Part shown: positions 40,672-49,574 of the stretch, piece by piece | How positions within the stretch are numbered: the stretch's first letter is position 1 | Layout: every line of letters starts with the position of its first letter | DNA from: Modicisalibacter sp033446685 | GTDB lineage: Bacteria > Pseudomonadota > Gammaproteobacteria > Pseudomonadales > Halomonadaceae | NCBI RefSeq assembly: GCF_033446685.1 | Contig: NZ_JAWQLY010000003.1 | Location: 1-64,000, forward strand | Length of the DNA: 64,000 nucleotides | Direction of reading: 5' to 3' | Notes under the pieces: generated by a model | Seen by the model: only the letters and a program-made list of their open reading frames with translations | What the model was told of the DNA's origin: nothing | Databases searched by the model: none | Position numbers and translations under genes: made by a program

Positions 40672-42489
40672 GTGTCCGCCGTTATCATCGAATCCTCGAC
40701 CGAATCCCCAAACAGCGACCTGCTGACGCGGCGCATCCTGGCGCGCCCGCGCGACGCGGCGCTCTATCGGCGCGGGCTCGACGCGGGGCTTTCCGAGCTG
40801 CAGGCACGGATCCTCGCCGGGCGGCTCGCCGGCTACCAGGGCGAGCTGGAACCGCTGGTGGCGCCCAGCCTGCGCCATCTCGAGCACCCCGAGCGGCTCA
40901 CCGACGCCCGGCGCGGCGCCGAGCGCATCGCCCGGGCGGTCGCCGAGGGCGAGCATATCGGCATCCTCACCGATTACGACGTCGACGGCATCACCTCGCA
41001 CGTGGTGATCCTCAGGACCCTGAACGAGCTGTTCGGGGTGCCGGCCTACAAGCTGCACAGCCTGATCGGCCACCGCATCAACGACGGCTACGGCATCAGC
41101 CTGCCGCTGGTCGAGCGAGCGCTGGCGCTATCGCCGCGGCCCAGCGTGATCATCACCGCCGACTGCGGCTCCTCGGACGAGCCGCGTATCGCCCGGCTGC
41201 GCGAGGCCGGCATCGATGTCATCGTCAGCGACCATCACGCCTTGCCGCTGGAGGGTCCGCCGGGCTCGGCCTATGCCACCATCAATCCGACCCGCGAGGA
41301 CTGCGGCTTCCCCGATCCGACCATCGCCGGCTGCATGGTCGCCTGGCTGCTGATGTCGCTGGCCCGCGCGGTGCTGATCGAGATCGGCCACGTCTCGTCG
41401 TCGACGCCGAAGCTCTCGCCGTGGCTCTCCTATGTGGCGCTGGGCACCGTCGCCGATTGCGTCTCGCTGGGCGGCAGCGCCATCAACCGCGCGGTGGTGA
41501 CCCAGGGGCTGGCGCTGATCAACCGCATGCAGTCGCCCTGCTGGCGGGTGATGGCCGAGCGCCTGGGCGCCGACAGCACGCCGTTCGACGCCGAGACGCT
41601 GGCCTTCCAGATGGGGCCGCGAATCAACGCCCGCTCGCGGCTCGACGATCCCTACGCGGCGCTGCACTTCATGCTGGCCGCCGACGACGCCAGCGCGCGC
41701 GAGCATCTCGAGGTCCTCGACCAGGACAACCAGTCGCGCAAGGCGATCGAGGCCGACATGACCGAGCTGGCCCGCGAACGCGCGATGGCCCAGCTAGCCG
41801 AGGGCGCCCGGGTGGTGATCGTCCATCTCGAGGATGGCCATGCCGGGGTGCAGGGCATCGTCGCATCGAGGCTGGTCCAGGCCTTCGGGCGTCCGGCGCT
41901 GGTGCTGACCCCGGCGGTAACGCCGGGCATGCTCACCGGCTCGGGGCGCTCGATCGACGGCCTGCATCTGCGCGACGCCTTGCAGCGCGCCTTCGAACTG
42001 GCGCCCGAGGCCCTGCCGCGCTTCGGCGGCCATCGTGGTGCGGCGGGCGTCGGCGTGCCCCACGAACGGCTCGCGGAGTTCTCCGCGGCCCTGCGCCAGG
42101 CGGTCGATGAACAGCTCGGCGAGTGCGAGTTGTACCCCTGCGTATATACCGACGGCGAGTTGCTGGCGGCCCAGCTGTGCCTGGCCACCCTCGACGAGCT
42201 CGAGCGGTTGGCGCCGTTCGGCCGTGAATTCGACGCGCCGCTGTTCGATGGCGAGTTCCTGGTCGACAACCTGCGGGTGGTCGGCGCCGACGGCAGCCAT
42301 CTGATGCTCACTCTGAGCCAGGGCGCGGCCAGCGTTCGGGCGATCTGGTTTCGCGCATTGACGCCCGGCGAGCTGCCGGCGTTCGAGCTGGGCGCGCGGT
42401 TGCGCTGCGCCTACAAGCTGTCGCGCAACCGCTGGAAGGGGCGGGAGTCGTTGCAGCTGATGATCGAGCATGCCGAGCCGGTACACTGA
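40672..42489 (+). CDS. recJ: RecJ-family single-strand DNA exonuclease (DHH/DHHA1)
   Basis: A 605-residue DHH phosphoesterase. LTDYDVDGITS is motif I, ITADCGSSDEP motif II, VSDHHALP the DHH motif, GTVADCVSL motif IV and FGGHRGAAGV the DHHA1 signature. All metal-binding Asp and His residues are kept, so it should degrade 5' ends of ssDNA. It is somewhat longer and diverged in sequence from E. coli RecJ (577), so a RecJ paralogue cannot be excluded. GTG 40672 has AAGGAG six bases upstream. Its position after thrC matches the recJ neighbourhood in Pseudomonas. Confidence 0.8.
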   Translation: MSAVIIESSTESPNSDLLTRRILARPRDAALYRRGLDAGLSELQARILAGRLAGYQGELEPLVAPSLRHLEHPERLTDARRGAERIARAVAEGEHIGILTDYDVDGITSHVVILRTLNELFGVPAYKLHSLIGHRINDGYGISLPLVERALALSPRPSVIITADCGSSDEPRIARLREAGIDVIVSDHHALPLEGPPGSAYATINPTREDCGFPDPTIAGCMVAWLLMSLARAVLIEIGHVSSSTPKLSPWLSYVALGTVADCVSLGGSAINRAVVTQGLALINRMQSPCWRVMAERLGADSTPFDAETLAFQMGPRINARSRLDDPYAALHFMLAADDASAREHLEVLDQDNQSRKAIEADMTELARERAMAQLAEGARVVIVHLEDGHAGVQGIVASRLVQAFGRPALVLTPAVTPGMLTGSGRSIDGLHLRDALQRAFELAPEALPRFGGHRGAAGVGVPHERLAEFSAALRQAVDEQLGECELYPCVYTDGELLAAQLCLATLDELERLAPFGREFDAPLFDGEFLVDNLRVVGADGSHLMLTLSQGAASVRAIWFRALTPGELPAFELGARLRCAYKLSRNRWKGRESLQLMIEHAEPVH

Positions 42490-42642
42490 ATTTACTACTG
42501 CGCTCGATAGGCTGGCCGCCGGAGGTACTCGCTATCCTCATTGAGCAGCAAGTCAACTGCGGTAGCTGCGTTCCTGCGGCGACCAGCTTCTCTTCGCTCG
42601 TAACGTAAATACAGCGTCCCGCCGCCGCTTTAGTAATTGTCT

Positions 42643-43062
42643 TCAATAACTCGGCCACACGCCGGGGGTGGCCAGCTCCAGCAGGTGATCGTCGGGGTCG
42701 CGGAAGTAGAGGCTCTCGCCGCCGCGCGGCCAGTGGGTGCGCCCCTCGATTTCCACGCCGTGTTCGGCGAGCCGCGCTTGCCAGGCGCCGAGCTGGTCGG
42801 CGTCGACGGCCAGCGCCATGTGGCTGCGGCCTGCGCCGTCGTGGGGCGGGATGGTGCCCATCGCGTCCGGCAGGACGACGGTCTGCCCGGTCTCGCCGTG
42901 CAGGAACAGCAGCAGCACCGTCTGGTTGCCGACATCGTAGGCGGTGAAGCGATGATCGGCGGTGAACGGCGTAAGCCCCATCACCGATTCGAAGAAGTCG
43001 CGGGCGCGCGACATGTCGGCGACATACAGCGCCGTCTCGAGGACGCCGTTGAGGGTCGGCAT
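42643..43062 (-). CDS. VOC family protein (glyoxalase/dioxygenase-like)
   Basis: A 139-residue vicinal-oxygen-chelate protein with two beta-alpha-beta-beta-beta modules: LETALYVADMSRARDFFESV at 8-27 and the second from about 78 (GRSHMALAVDADQLGAWQARL). Likely metal ligands are His in GRSHMAL and Glu in HLLELATPG. RDPDDHLLEL resembles glyoxalase I and extradiol dioxygenases. The substrate is unknown. ATG 43062 has GGAG five bases upstream. The 153 bp between it and recJ hold nothing recognisable. Confidence 0.85.
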   Translation of the reverse strand: MPTLNGVLETALYVADMSRARDFFESVMGLTPFTADHRFTAYDVGNQTVLLLFLHGETGQTVVLPDAMGTIPPHDGAGRSHMALAVDADQLGAWQARLAEHGVEIEGRTHWPRGGESLYFRDPDDHLLELATPGVWPSY

Positions 43063-43222
43063 AGGCTCTCCGGAAATGGCGGTATCCAGTGCAGCATAGC
43101 AATGCCGAAGCGATGAGGCGGAAAGAAGGGCGGGCTAGGCGTTGCGATAAAAGCGGCAGCACCCAGGCGGGTACTGCCAAGAAACATGTCCGTTCGACGC
43201 CGGCTTCTTCTAGCCTCGAGTA

Positions 43223-43300
43223 TCACCCCCGGGGCATCCAGAACCACCAGACGATGGCCGCGATCAGCAGCACGCCGGTGAAATTGACGATCAACGTCAT
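43223..43300 (-). CDS. 25-residue membrane peptide coupled to copA
   Basis: A 25-codon ORF whose ATG (43300) overlaps the copA stop as ATGA, with AGGAG eight bases upstream. It encodes one hydrophobic helix (residues 3-20, rich in V, L, I, A) ending in an aromatic-basic cap, VWWFWMPRG. No Cys or His. Two readings fit: a genuine small membrane subunit, or the surviving N-terminal anchor of a membrane-tethered copper-binding protein of the kind that can follow copA, since nothing cupredoxin-like follows in any frame. The 160 bp after it up to the VOC gene look empty. Confidence 0.65.
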   Translation of the reverse strand: MTLIVNFTGVLLIAAIVWWFWMPRG

Positions 43301-46266
43301 GTGATCTTCTCCTGCGTTCGGGTGGGTTTGAACAACCGCAGCCGATTGGCGTTGCTGACCACGGTCACCGAGGACAGCGACATCGCCACGGCGGCGATCA
43401 CCGGCGACAGCAGCATGCCGGTGGCCGGGTAGAGCACGCCGGCGGCGATCGGGATGCCCAGGGCGTTGTAGCCGAACGCGCCCCACAGGTTTTGCTTGAT
43501 GTTGGAAAGCGCGGCGCGGCTGATGGCGATGGCGTCGGCCACGCCGTGCAGCGAATTGCGCATCAGCGCGATGCCCGCCGACTCGATGGCCACGTCGGTG
43601 CCCTGGCCAATGGCGAAGCCGACGTCGGCGCGTGCCAGGGCCGGGGCATCGTTGATCCCGTCACCGACCATTCCCACGACTTCGCCCGACGCCTGCAGGC
43701 GCTCGACGGCGGCGTGCTTGTCCTCGGGCAGCAGGCCGGCGCGGAAATCATCGATGCCGGCCTCGCGGGCGATGGCCGCCGCGGTGGGTTCGGCGTCGCC
43801 GGTCAGCATGATCACCTTGAGTCCCTCGCCACGCAGACGCGCGATCGCCGCGACGGCATCGTCGCGCAACGGGTCGGCGATCGCGAACAGCGCCGCTAGC
43901 CGTCCGTCGATGGCCAAGTAGACCACCGTATTGGCCTGTGCCTCGTAACCCGCGACGTCGTCGCCGGCGGCCGTTAGATCGATGCCTTCGTCGCGCATCA
44001 GCGCGGCGTTACCCAGCAACAGACGCTCGCCCCGGGTGCCCTGGGCGGCGACGCCGCGTCCGGTCAGCGAGGCGAAGCCCTCGATGCTCGGCGGTGTCGC
44101 GTCACGGGATTCGGCGAAGCCGACCAGCGCGGTGGCCAGCGGATGCTCCGAGCCACGCTCCAGGGCCAGCGCCGCGGACAGCGCCCGATGCTCGTCGCCG
44201 AACGCCCGCCAGGCGGTGACGCGCGGCCGACCCTCGGTCAGCGTGCCGGTCTTGTCGACCACCAGCGTGGTCAGCCGGCTGGCGCTCTGCAGCGCCTCGC
44301 CATTGCGGATCAGCACGCCGTACTCGGCGGCCTTGCCGACCCCGATCATGGTCGAGATCGGCGTGGCCAGGCCCAGCGCGCAGGGGCAGGCGATAATCAG
44401 CACGGTGGTCGCGGCGACCAGCATGTGAATCAGGCGCGGCTCGGGGCCGAGGTTGAACCACACCAGCGCGGTGATCACGGCGATGATCATGACCGCGGGC
44501 ACGAATACCGCCGCGACCCGGTCGGCCAGCCGGCTGATCGGCGGCCGCGAATTCTGGGCGCTGCGCACCTGCTCGATGATCCGCGACAGGCGGGTATGCC
44601 GGCCCACCCGGGTGGCTCGGTAGACCAGCGAGCCCTTGCCGTTCACCGTGCCGGCGGACAGCGCATCGCCGACGCCCTTGGCCACCGGCATCGGTTCGCC
44701 GGTGAGCGTCGATTCGTCGACGAAGCTTTCGCCCTCGATGACATCGCCGTCGACCGGCAGGCGTTCGCCGGGGCGCACGCGCAGCAGTTCACCCTCGGCG
44801 ACCTCGTCGATGGCGACGTCGCGCTCCTGACCCTCGCGGATCACCCGTGCGCTGCGCGGTCGCAGGTCGAGCAGGTGCTTGAGCGCCTGCGAGGTCCGCC
44901 CCCGGGCACGCACTTCGAGCGCCTGACCGACGTTGATCAGCCCGACGATCATCAGCGAGGCCTCGAAGTACAGCGCACGGGCGGCCTCGGGAATGAACTC
45001 GGGCGCCAGTGCGACGACCATCGAGTAGAGCCAGGCGACGCCGGTGCCCAGTGCCACCAGCATGTCCATGTTGGCCTGATGGTGGCGCAGGGCCTTGAGC
45101 GCGCCGACGAAGAATCCCCGCCCGGCGCTCGCCAGCACGCCCAGCGTGCCCAGGCCCACGGCGACCCACAGCCAGCGCTCGACGCCCTCGAGCATCGGGT
45201 GGTGGAAGAACATCAGCACCATCAACGCGGCACCGGGAACCAGCGCCAGCCAGGTGTCGCGCAGCCGGCTGCGGTATTCGCGGGCCTCGTTGTCCTCGCG
45301 CTTGGCCTCGCCGCGCTCGATGTCCTCGATGACCTCGGCGCCGTAGCCCACCGCCTCGACGGTGGCGACCAGGGTCGCGGACGAGACGCGCCCATTGACC
45401 GTGGCGGTGCGGCTGGCGAAATTGACCTCGGCGCGCTCGACGCCGGCCACGGCGTCGAGCGCCTGCTGGATGGTGCGCACGCAACTGGCGCAGGTGATGC
45501 CCGACAGCGCCAGCTCGACGCTCTGGCGCGACTGCGCAGCGGGTTGTGAGTCGGACTCGCGGGTGGCTCGATCGTCGCTGGCATCGCTCCTGGCTGAGGC
45601 GCTTTCGCTGGCTTGCCCGTCGGCCTCGTCCGATGGCTCAGTCTCGTCCGCTGGGTAGCCGGCCTCGCGCAGCGTGACGTCGAGCAGGCCATCCGGCAGG
45701 TAGCTGTCGACGTCCAGGCGCCGAGCGCTCGGCTCGCCCGTCACGCGGGCCAGTGGGTCGCGGGCCTGGATCGCTTCGCGCATGCGCTTGACGCAGCCCT
45801 GGCACGACATCGCCGGGATCGTGCGCTCGCGATGGACAAAGGCAGCGGGTTCGGCGCCGAAGCCGGCCTCGCGTACTGCGGCGATGAGCGACGCGCTGGG
45901 CAATTGGCTCGACACGCTGAGCCAGCCGTGGGCGGGCTCGCCGACCACCTCGGCGGCATCATCGCGGGCGTTAAGGGCGCGGCGTATCTTGCTCACGCAG
46001 CCCTGGCAACTGATTCCGGAAACGCGCAGCGCCAGCGGCGCACCGGGCATGGGGATCGCCTGGTAGCCCGCGGCCTCGATCGCCGCGACTACCTCAGCGA
46101 CTTCGCGATCGGTGGTGATCCTTGCCAGGCGCGTGTCGAGTTCGATCACGGCCCGCGCGTCCAGCGCCTCGAGTGCGCGCCGCGTGCGGGCCACGCAGCC
46201 GCCACAGGTCAGACCGTCGAGGGCCAGCGACCAGGTCGTTGCGCGTTGTTCGACGGCATCGTTCAT
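43297..46266 (-). CDS. copA: Copper-translocating P1B-type ATPase CopA with four metal-binding domains
   Basis: A 989-residue ATPase. Four N-terminal HMA-like domains carry CxxC at Cys21/24 (TCGGC), 87/90 (SCQGC), 155/158 (SCQGC) and 259/262 (TCASC); a Ser/Asp/Glu-rich linker (about 207-246) precedes the fourth. Eight membrane segments follow, with the transport CPC in IIACPCALGLATP, DKTGT for phosphorylation and GDGINDAPALA in the hinge. It exports Cu(I) across the inner membrane. ATG 46266 has GAGGAG five bases upstream and overlaps the regulator stop (ATGA). Four domains is more than the usual one or two in bacteria. Confidence 0.95.
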   Translation of the reverse strand: MNDAVEQRATTWSLALDGLTCGGCVARTRRALEALDARAVIELDTRLARITTDREVAEVVAAIEAAGYQAIPMPGAPLALRVSGISCQGCVSKIRRALNARDDAAEVVGEPAHGWLSVSSQLPSASLIAAVREAGFGAEPAAFVHRERTIPAMSCQGCVKRMREAIQARDPLARVTGEPSARRLDVDSYLPDGLLDVTLREAGYPADETEPSDEADGQASESASARSDASDDRATRESDSQPAAQSRQSVELALSGITCASCVRTIQQALDAVAGVERAEVNFASRTATVNGRVSSATLVATVEAVGYGAEVIEDIERGEAKREDNEAREYRSRLRDTWLALVPGAALMVLMFFHHPMLEGVERWLWVAVGLGTLGVLASAGRGFFVGALKALRHHQANMDMLVALGTGVAWLYSMVVALAPEFIPEAARALYFEASLMIVGLINVGQALEVRARGRTSQALKHLLDLRPRSARVIREGQERDVAIDEVAEGELLRVRPGERLPVDGDVIEGESFVDESTLTGEPMPVAKGVGDALSAGTVNGKGSLVYRATRVGRHTRLSRIIEQVRSAQNSRPPISRLADRVAAVFVPAVMIIAVITALVWFNLGPEPRLIHMLVAATTVLIIACPCALGLATPISTMIGVGKAAEYGVLIRNGEALQSASRLTTLVVDKTGTLTEGRPRVTAWRAFGDEHRALSAALALERGSEHPLATALVGFAESRDATPPSIEGFASLTGRGVAAQGTRGERLLLGNAALMRDEGIDLTAAGDDVAGYEAQANTVVYLAIDGRLAALFAIADPLRDDAVAAIARLRGEGLKVIMLTGDAEPTAAAIAREAGIDDFRAGLLPEDKHAAVERLQASGEVVGMVGDGINDAPALARADVGFAIGQGTDVAIESAGIALMRNSLHGVADAIAISRAALSNIKQNLWGAFGYNALGIPIAAGVLYPATGMLLSPVIAAVAMSLSSVTVVSNANRLRLFKPTRTQEKIT

Positions 46267-46694
46267 GAGCGCTCCTCGTGTGGTTCTCGCGGCTGATTCC
46301 AGTGTTCGATCAGTTGGCAGATGGTGTTGCCGTCCGGGGCGCCATCGGGCATCTCGGCCCAGTTGCTCAGGGCGCTCTCCATGCGTGCGGCCAATTGCTC
46401 GAGTTCGCGAATGCGCTGCTTGATCTCGGGCAGGCGTGCGGCGAGCAGGTCGCGGACCATGGGGCACGGCGAATCGCCGTGATCGGCGTGACCGAGGATC
46501 TCGCCGATCTCCTTGAGGCTGAAGCCCAGCGTGCGGGCACGCTGGATGAAGCGCAGCCGGGTCAGCGAGTCGTTGCCGTAGCGCTGGTAGCCGTTATGCG
46601 GATCGCGTTCGGGGTGCAGCAGCCCTTCGCGGGTGTAGTGGCGCACCGTCTCGGCGGTGACGCCGGCGCTGCGGGCCAGTTCGATGACTTTCAT
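46263..46694 (-). CDS. MerR family metal-responsive regulator of copA
   Basis: A 143-residue MerR protein: winged helix-turn-helix at 1-70 (MKVIELARSAGVTAETVRHYTREGLL), dimerisation helix 85-115, and a C-terminal metal-binding loop. Its only cysteines are Cys77 (DSPCPMV) and Cys126 (TICQLI). CueR uses two Cys in the loop, while ZntR uses Cys79, 114/115 and 124, so the pattern is intermediate and the metal is not certain. Context (first gene of an operon with copA, ATGA overlap) favours Cu(I). AGGAGG is four bases before ATG 46694. Confidence 0.87.
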   Translation of the reverse strand: MKVIELARSAGVTAETVRHYTREGLLHPERDPHNGYQRYGNDSLTRLRFIQRARTLGFSLKEIGEILGHADHGDSPCPMVRDLLAARLPEIKQRIRELEQLAARMESALSNWAEMPDGAPDGNTICQLIEHWNQPREPHEERS

Positions 46695-46724
46695 GGCGCC
46701 TCCTGGGCAGGCTCTTGGCAGAGA

Positions 46725-46755
46725 GTCTAGAACCTAGAGGTAACACATAGGTCAA
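46725..46755 (-). promoter_or_regulatory. MerR-type promoter of the regulator-copA-peptide operon
   Basis: Leftward TTGACC (46755-46750), a 19-base spacer and TAGACT (46730-46725). The spacer region has an imperfect dyad ACCTA...TAGGT. The overlong spacer marks a MerR-activated promoter; here it would be autoregulated and drive copA. The remaining 250 bp to fadL contain the fadL leader and the palindrome at 46886. Confidence 0.7.
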
Positions 46756-46885
46756 GGGCAAGGCCGGAGGATCGGTAAAACCGCCAGGCGAAACACAGCG
46801 ATTCCGTGCTATCCAGCGTGGCATGCGGCCTGGCGAAAAGAGCGCGCGCCGCCTTCGACTAATGGATAGGTGTCGCAGACAATTA

Positions 46886-46897
46886 AAACGGCCGTTT
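46886..46897. promoter_or_regulatory. PsrA-like palindrome upstream of fadL
   Basis: Perfect 12-bp palindrome AAACGGCCGTTT, i.e. AAAC-N4-GTTT, followed by G. This fits the (G/C)AAAC-N2-4-GTTT(G/C) model reported for the fatty-acid-responsive repressor PsrA in Pseudomonas, with A instead of G/C on the left. It lies 110 bases before the fadL start, close to a TTGACT that could be a -35 box. Confidence 0.4.
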
Positions 46898-47006
46898 GTT
46901 CTTGACTTGATTTCATCGATCAGCCAAAACGACTAAGACTGCCATTGCCTGGTACGAGCAATACCATCATCACGCCAGCGTCATCATGAATAGGGAACGG
47001 AACATC

Positions 47007-48287
47007 ATGCAAAACAATATCAACAAGCTCGCCATCGCGATCGCCGCTGCCTCGGCGGCGCTGATCTCGGGACAGGCTGCGGCCGGCGGTTTCCAGCTCA
47101 ACGAGCAGAGCGTCAGTTCGCAGGGCACGGCGTTTGCCGGACGTACGTCGAACGTCACCGACGCCTCGATCGTCTTCGGCAACCCGGCGGGGATGTCATT
47201 CCTCGATCGTGCCCAGATCACCGCCGGGGCCACCTACCTGAACGTCAATACCGATATCGACAATGCGTCAGGGACCACGGCGCTGGGTACGCCGGTGACG
47301 CCGGCCTCCAACGAGGGCGATATGGTCCCGAGCGAGACGATTCCGTTCGGCTATTTCGTGCAGCCGATCAACGACCACCTGCATTTCGGCCTGGGCGTCT
47401 ACGCACCGTTCGGCGTGGTAACCGATTACGAGGACGACTTCGAGGGCCGTTACTTCGGCAACTACAGCGACGTCAAGGTGATGACCGTCCAGCCGACCTT
47501 GTCGATCAAGTTCAGCGATCAGCTCTCGGCCGGTTTCGGCATCACCTACAACCGTATCGAGGGTGAGTTGGAGAGCGCCACCTATGGCGGTCCCTTCGGT
47601 GATGGTAGCTTCAACGTCCAAGGTGACGACGAGGCGTTCGGCTTCACCTTCGGCATGATGTACAAGCCGGTCGAGTCGACCACGCTGGGTGTGACCTATC
47701 GTTCGGATGTCGACTACGAACTCGAAGGTGATGCTGAAATCAATAATGTCTATCCCGGCGCCGGCCCGGGCACTCTCCCGAATGCTTCCTACGATGCGGG
47801 GCTGGACATCACGCTGCCCGAGACCATCGACTTCTCGGTGACCCATGACCTGAACGATCGCTGGACGGTGATGGCCGGTGCCGCACTGGTCAAGTGGAGT
47901 AGCTTCGACAGACTAGTCATCGAAAATGACAGCCCCTTGGGCGATCAAACCGAAAATCAGGATTACGAGGATGCCTGGCAGTACGCGCTGGGTGTGGCCT
48001 ACCACGTCAACCCGGCGGTGACGCTGCGCGGCGGGGTCGCCTATGACGAATCGCCGATCAGCGACGAAGTGCGCACCGTGCGCGTGCCGTCCGGCGACCG
48101 GACGATCTTCTCGCTGGGCGCCGGCTGGACACCGACCCCCAACCTGACGCTGGACTTTGCCTACACCTACCTGACCGAGGATACGGCCCCGGTGAGTCAA
48201 CAGTCGCAAACTACTGCCGCAAGCTACGAGGCCGACTACGAGAACGAAGCCCATGGCTTCGGCGCGCAGGCGACCTATCGCTTCTAA
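47007..48287 (+). CDS. fadL: Long-chain fatty acid outer membrane transporter FadL/OmpP1 family
   Basis: A 426-residue outer membrane beta-barrel. A signal peptide (about 1-26, ending GQAAA) precedes GGFQLNEQSVSSQGTAFAG, the N-terminal plug hatch, and the NPAG box (FGNPAGMSF) typical of FadL. The C terminus ends in an aromatic residue (TYRF) as BAM substrates do. It allows long-chain fatty acids or other hydrophobic molecules across the outer membrane. Start ATG 47007 is preferred to 46986 because GGGAACGGA lies just upstream. Monocistronic, with a terminator. Confidence 0.92.
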   Translation: MQNNINKLAIAIAAASAALISGQAAAGGFQLNEQSVSSQGTAFAGRTSNVTDASIVFGNPAGMSFLDRAQITAGATYLNVNTDIDNASGTTALGTPVTPASNEGDMVPSETIPFGYFVQPINDHLHFGLGVYAPFGVVTDYEDDFEGRYFGNYSDVKVMTVQPTLSIKFSDQLSAGFGITYNRIEGELESATYGGPFGDGSFNVQGDDEAFGFTFGMMYKPVESTTLGVTYRSDVDYELEGDAEINNVYPGAGPGTLPNASYDAGLDITLPETIDFSVTHDLNDRWTVMAGAALVKWSSFDRLVIENDSPLGDQTENQDYEDAWQYALGVAYHVNPAVTLRGGVAYDESPISDEVRTVRVPSGDRTIFSLGAGWTPTPNLTLDFAYTYLTEDTAPVSQQSQTTAASYEADYENEAHGFGAQATYRF

Positions 48288-48306
48288 ATCCCATCGCGTT
48301 AACGAG

Positions 48307-48333
48307 AAACCCGGCCGAATGGCCGGGTTTTTT
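48307..48333 (+). terminator. Terminator after fadL
   Basis: A 10-bp perfect stem (48307-48316 with 48321-48330, AAACCCGGCC/GGCCGGGTTT), loop GAAT, then T residues. Confidence 0.9.
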
Positions 48334-48349
48334 GTGGCTGTAACTTCTA

Positions 48350-48382
48350 TCGTATAAAAGCGGGCCGGGAGCTGGCTCCCGG
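48350..48382 (-). terminator. Terminator after the porin gene
   Basis: On the minus strand GCCGGGAG, a short loop, CTCCCGGC, then CCGCTTTTAT, directly after the leftward porin stop codon. Confidence 0.7.
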
Positions 48383-48390
48383 CACCGAGA

Positions 48391-49512
48391 CTAGAAGTTG
48401 TAGCGCACCAGCAGATCGGTCTCGTCGTTGCCGATATCGGCGTTGCCGTCGGCATCCACCGAGTCGTCGAACTTGCGCTCCACGGCGACGATCAGGTTCT
48501 CGTCGAAGGTCAGCCAGGCGGCACCGGCCAGGTAGAAGGCGCTGCGTGCCTGGGAATCGGCGTGCTCGAGTCGGTTGAACCCGCTATACAGCTGTACCGT
48601 GCCCGGGACCTGGTCCTTGACGTTGTACAGCGCTACGCCCTCGTAGCCGCGCGCTTCGTCGATGATCCCGTCGGCCTCGCTGGTACCGCTGAAGCTGCCG
48701 TCGCGAATCAGGTTGCGGTATTCGCCACCGGTCAACGCGAAGTACCAGTTGCCCGGCGTCCAGCGGGCCGCCAGCAGGCCGGCATCGACGTTCTCCGAGG
48801 TGGTGGCGCCCGCGACCTTGCCGTCGATATCGCTGTGCGTATAGGTGGCACCGAACGACCAGTCCTCGCTGGGCTTGTAGACCACCGCGCCCTGGCCGGT
48901 GTAGTTGCGCTCGTAGCCGTTCAGGTTGCCGGTGTAGCCGGCATTGGTGGGTACGTCGTCACGCGAACTCTGGTAGAGCACGCCGACCGTCCAGTCGCCG
49001 AAGGTGTTCTTGTAGGAAACCGCGTTGTCGGGGCGGCCGTTGCCCTCGAAGCCGCCGTCGCCGGCCGCGCCGTTGAAGCTGCCCTGGGCGGTGGCGCCGT
49101 TGTACCAGAACCAGTCGGTCCAGTAGGCGACCATGTCGTACCACAGTGAATACTGCTTGCCGACCAGCACGGTGCCGTAGTCGTCGTGGCTCGCCCCGGC
49201 GTAGAGCAGACGCTTGTAGTGGGCGTCGGTGCCATCCTCGAAGAATGGATCGAAGCCCCATTCGGCGCGGGCGATGGATGACCAGCCGCCCTGGAAGTTG
49301 TGTTCATGGATCAGCCGTACGCGCGAACCGGCGTTGACCGGGTCGTGGTCGTCGTCGACCTCGTCGACGAAGCTGCTGCCGGCTGCGATGCGGCCGCTGA
49401 AGGTCAGCTTGTCGCTGGTGGTTTCGTAAACGGTGACGGCCTGCGCCTGCTGTGCGGTCAGGGCGGCGGCGATGGCGACGGCCAGCCCGGTGAGCTTGTG
49501 ATTATTGAACAT
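48391..49512 (-). CDS. Gram-negative outer membrane porin
   Basis: A 373-residue porin. A signal peptide (about 1-25, ending AQQAQA) is followed by a 16-strand barrel pattern of alternating residues, SGRIAAG, VLVGKQYSLWYD (L3-like loop region) and a C-terminal LLVRYNF with the terminal Phe. Acidic external loops suit a halophile. It allows small solutes across the outer membrane; specificity unknown. The start at 49512 has AAGG six bases upstream. It follows the EF-hand lipoprotein gene by 62 bp. Confidence 0.9.
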   Translation of the reverse strand: MFNNHKLTGLAVAIAAALTAQQAQAVTVYETTSDKLTFSGRIAAGSSFVDEVDDDHDPVNAGSRVRLIHEHNFQGGWSSIARAEWGFDPFFEDGTDAHYKRLLYAGASHDDYGTVLVGKQYSLWYDMVAYWTDWFWYNGATAQGSFNGAAGDGGFEGNGRPDNAVSYKNTFGDWTVGVLYQSSRDDVPTNAGYTGNLNGYERNYTGQGAVVYKPSEDWSFGATYTHSDIDGKVAGATTSENVDAGLLAARWTPGNWYFALTGGEYRNLIRDGSFSGTSEADGIIDEARGYEGVALYNVKDQVPGTVQLYSGFNRLEHADSQARSAFYLAGAAWLTFDENLIVAVERKFDDSVDADGNADIGNDETDLLVRYNF

Positions 49513-49574
49513 GACGAACCTTGTGAGTCGTTGTGTTTCTTGTTTTCCGCGGGTAGCGGAGGGGCCTGCGGATA

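Noticed and set aside
42485..42642. Possible remnant gene between recJ and the VOC gene
   Set aside because: Frames are short, without a start site, and show no recognisable similarity.
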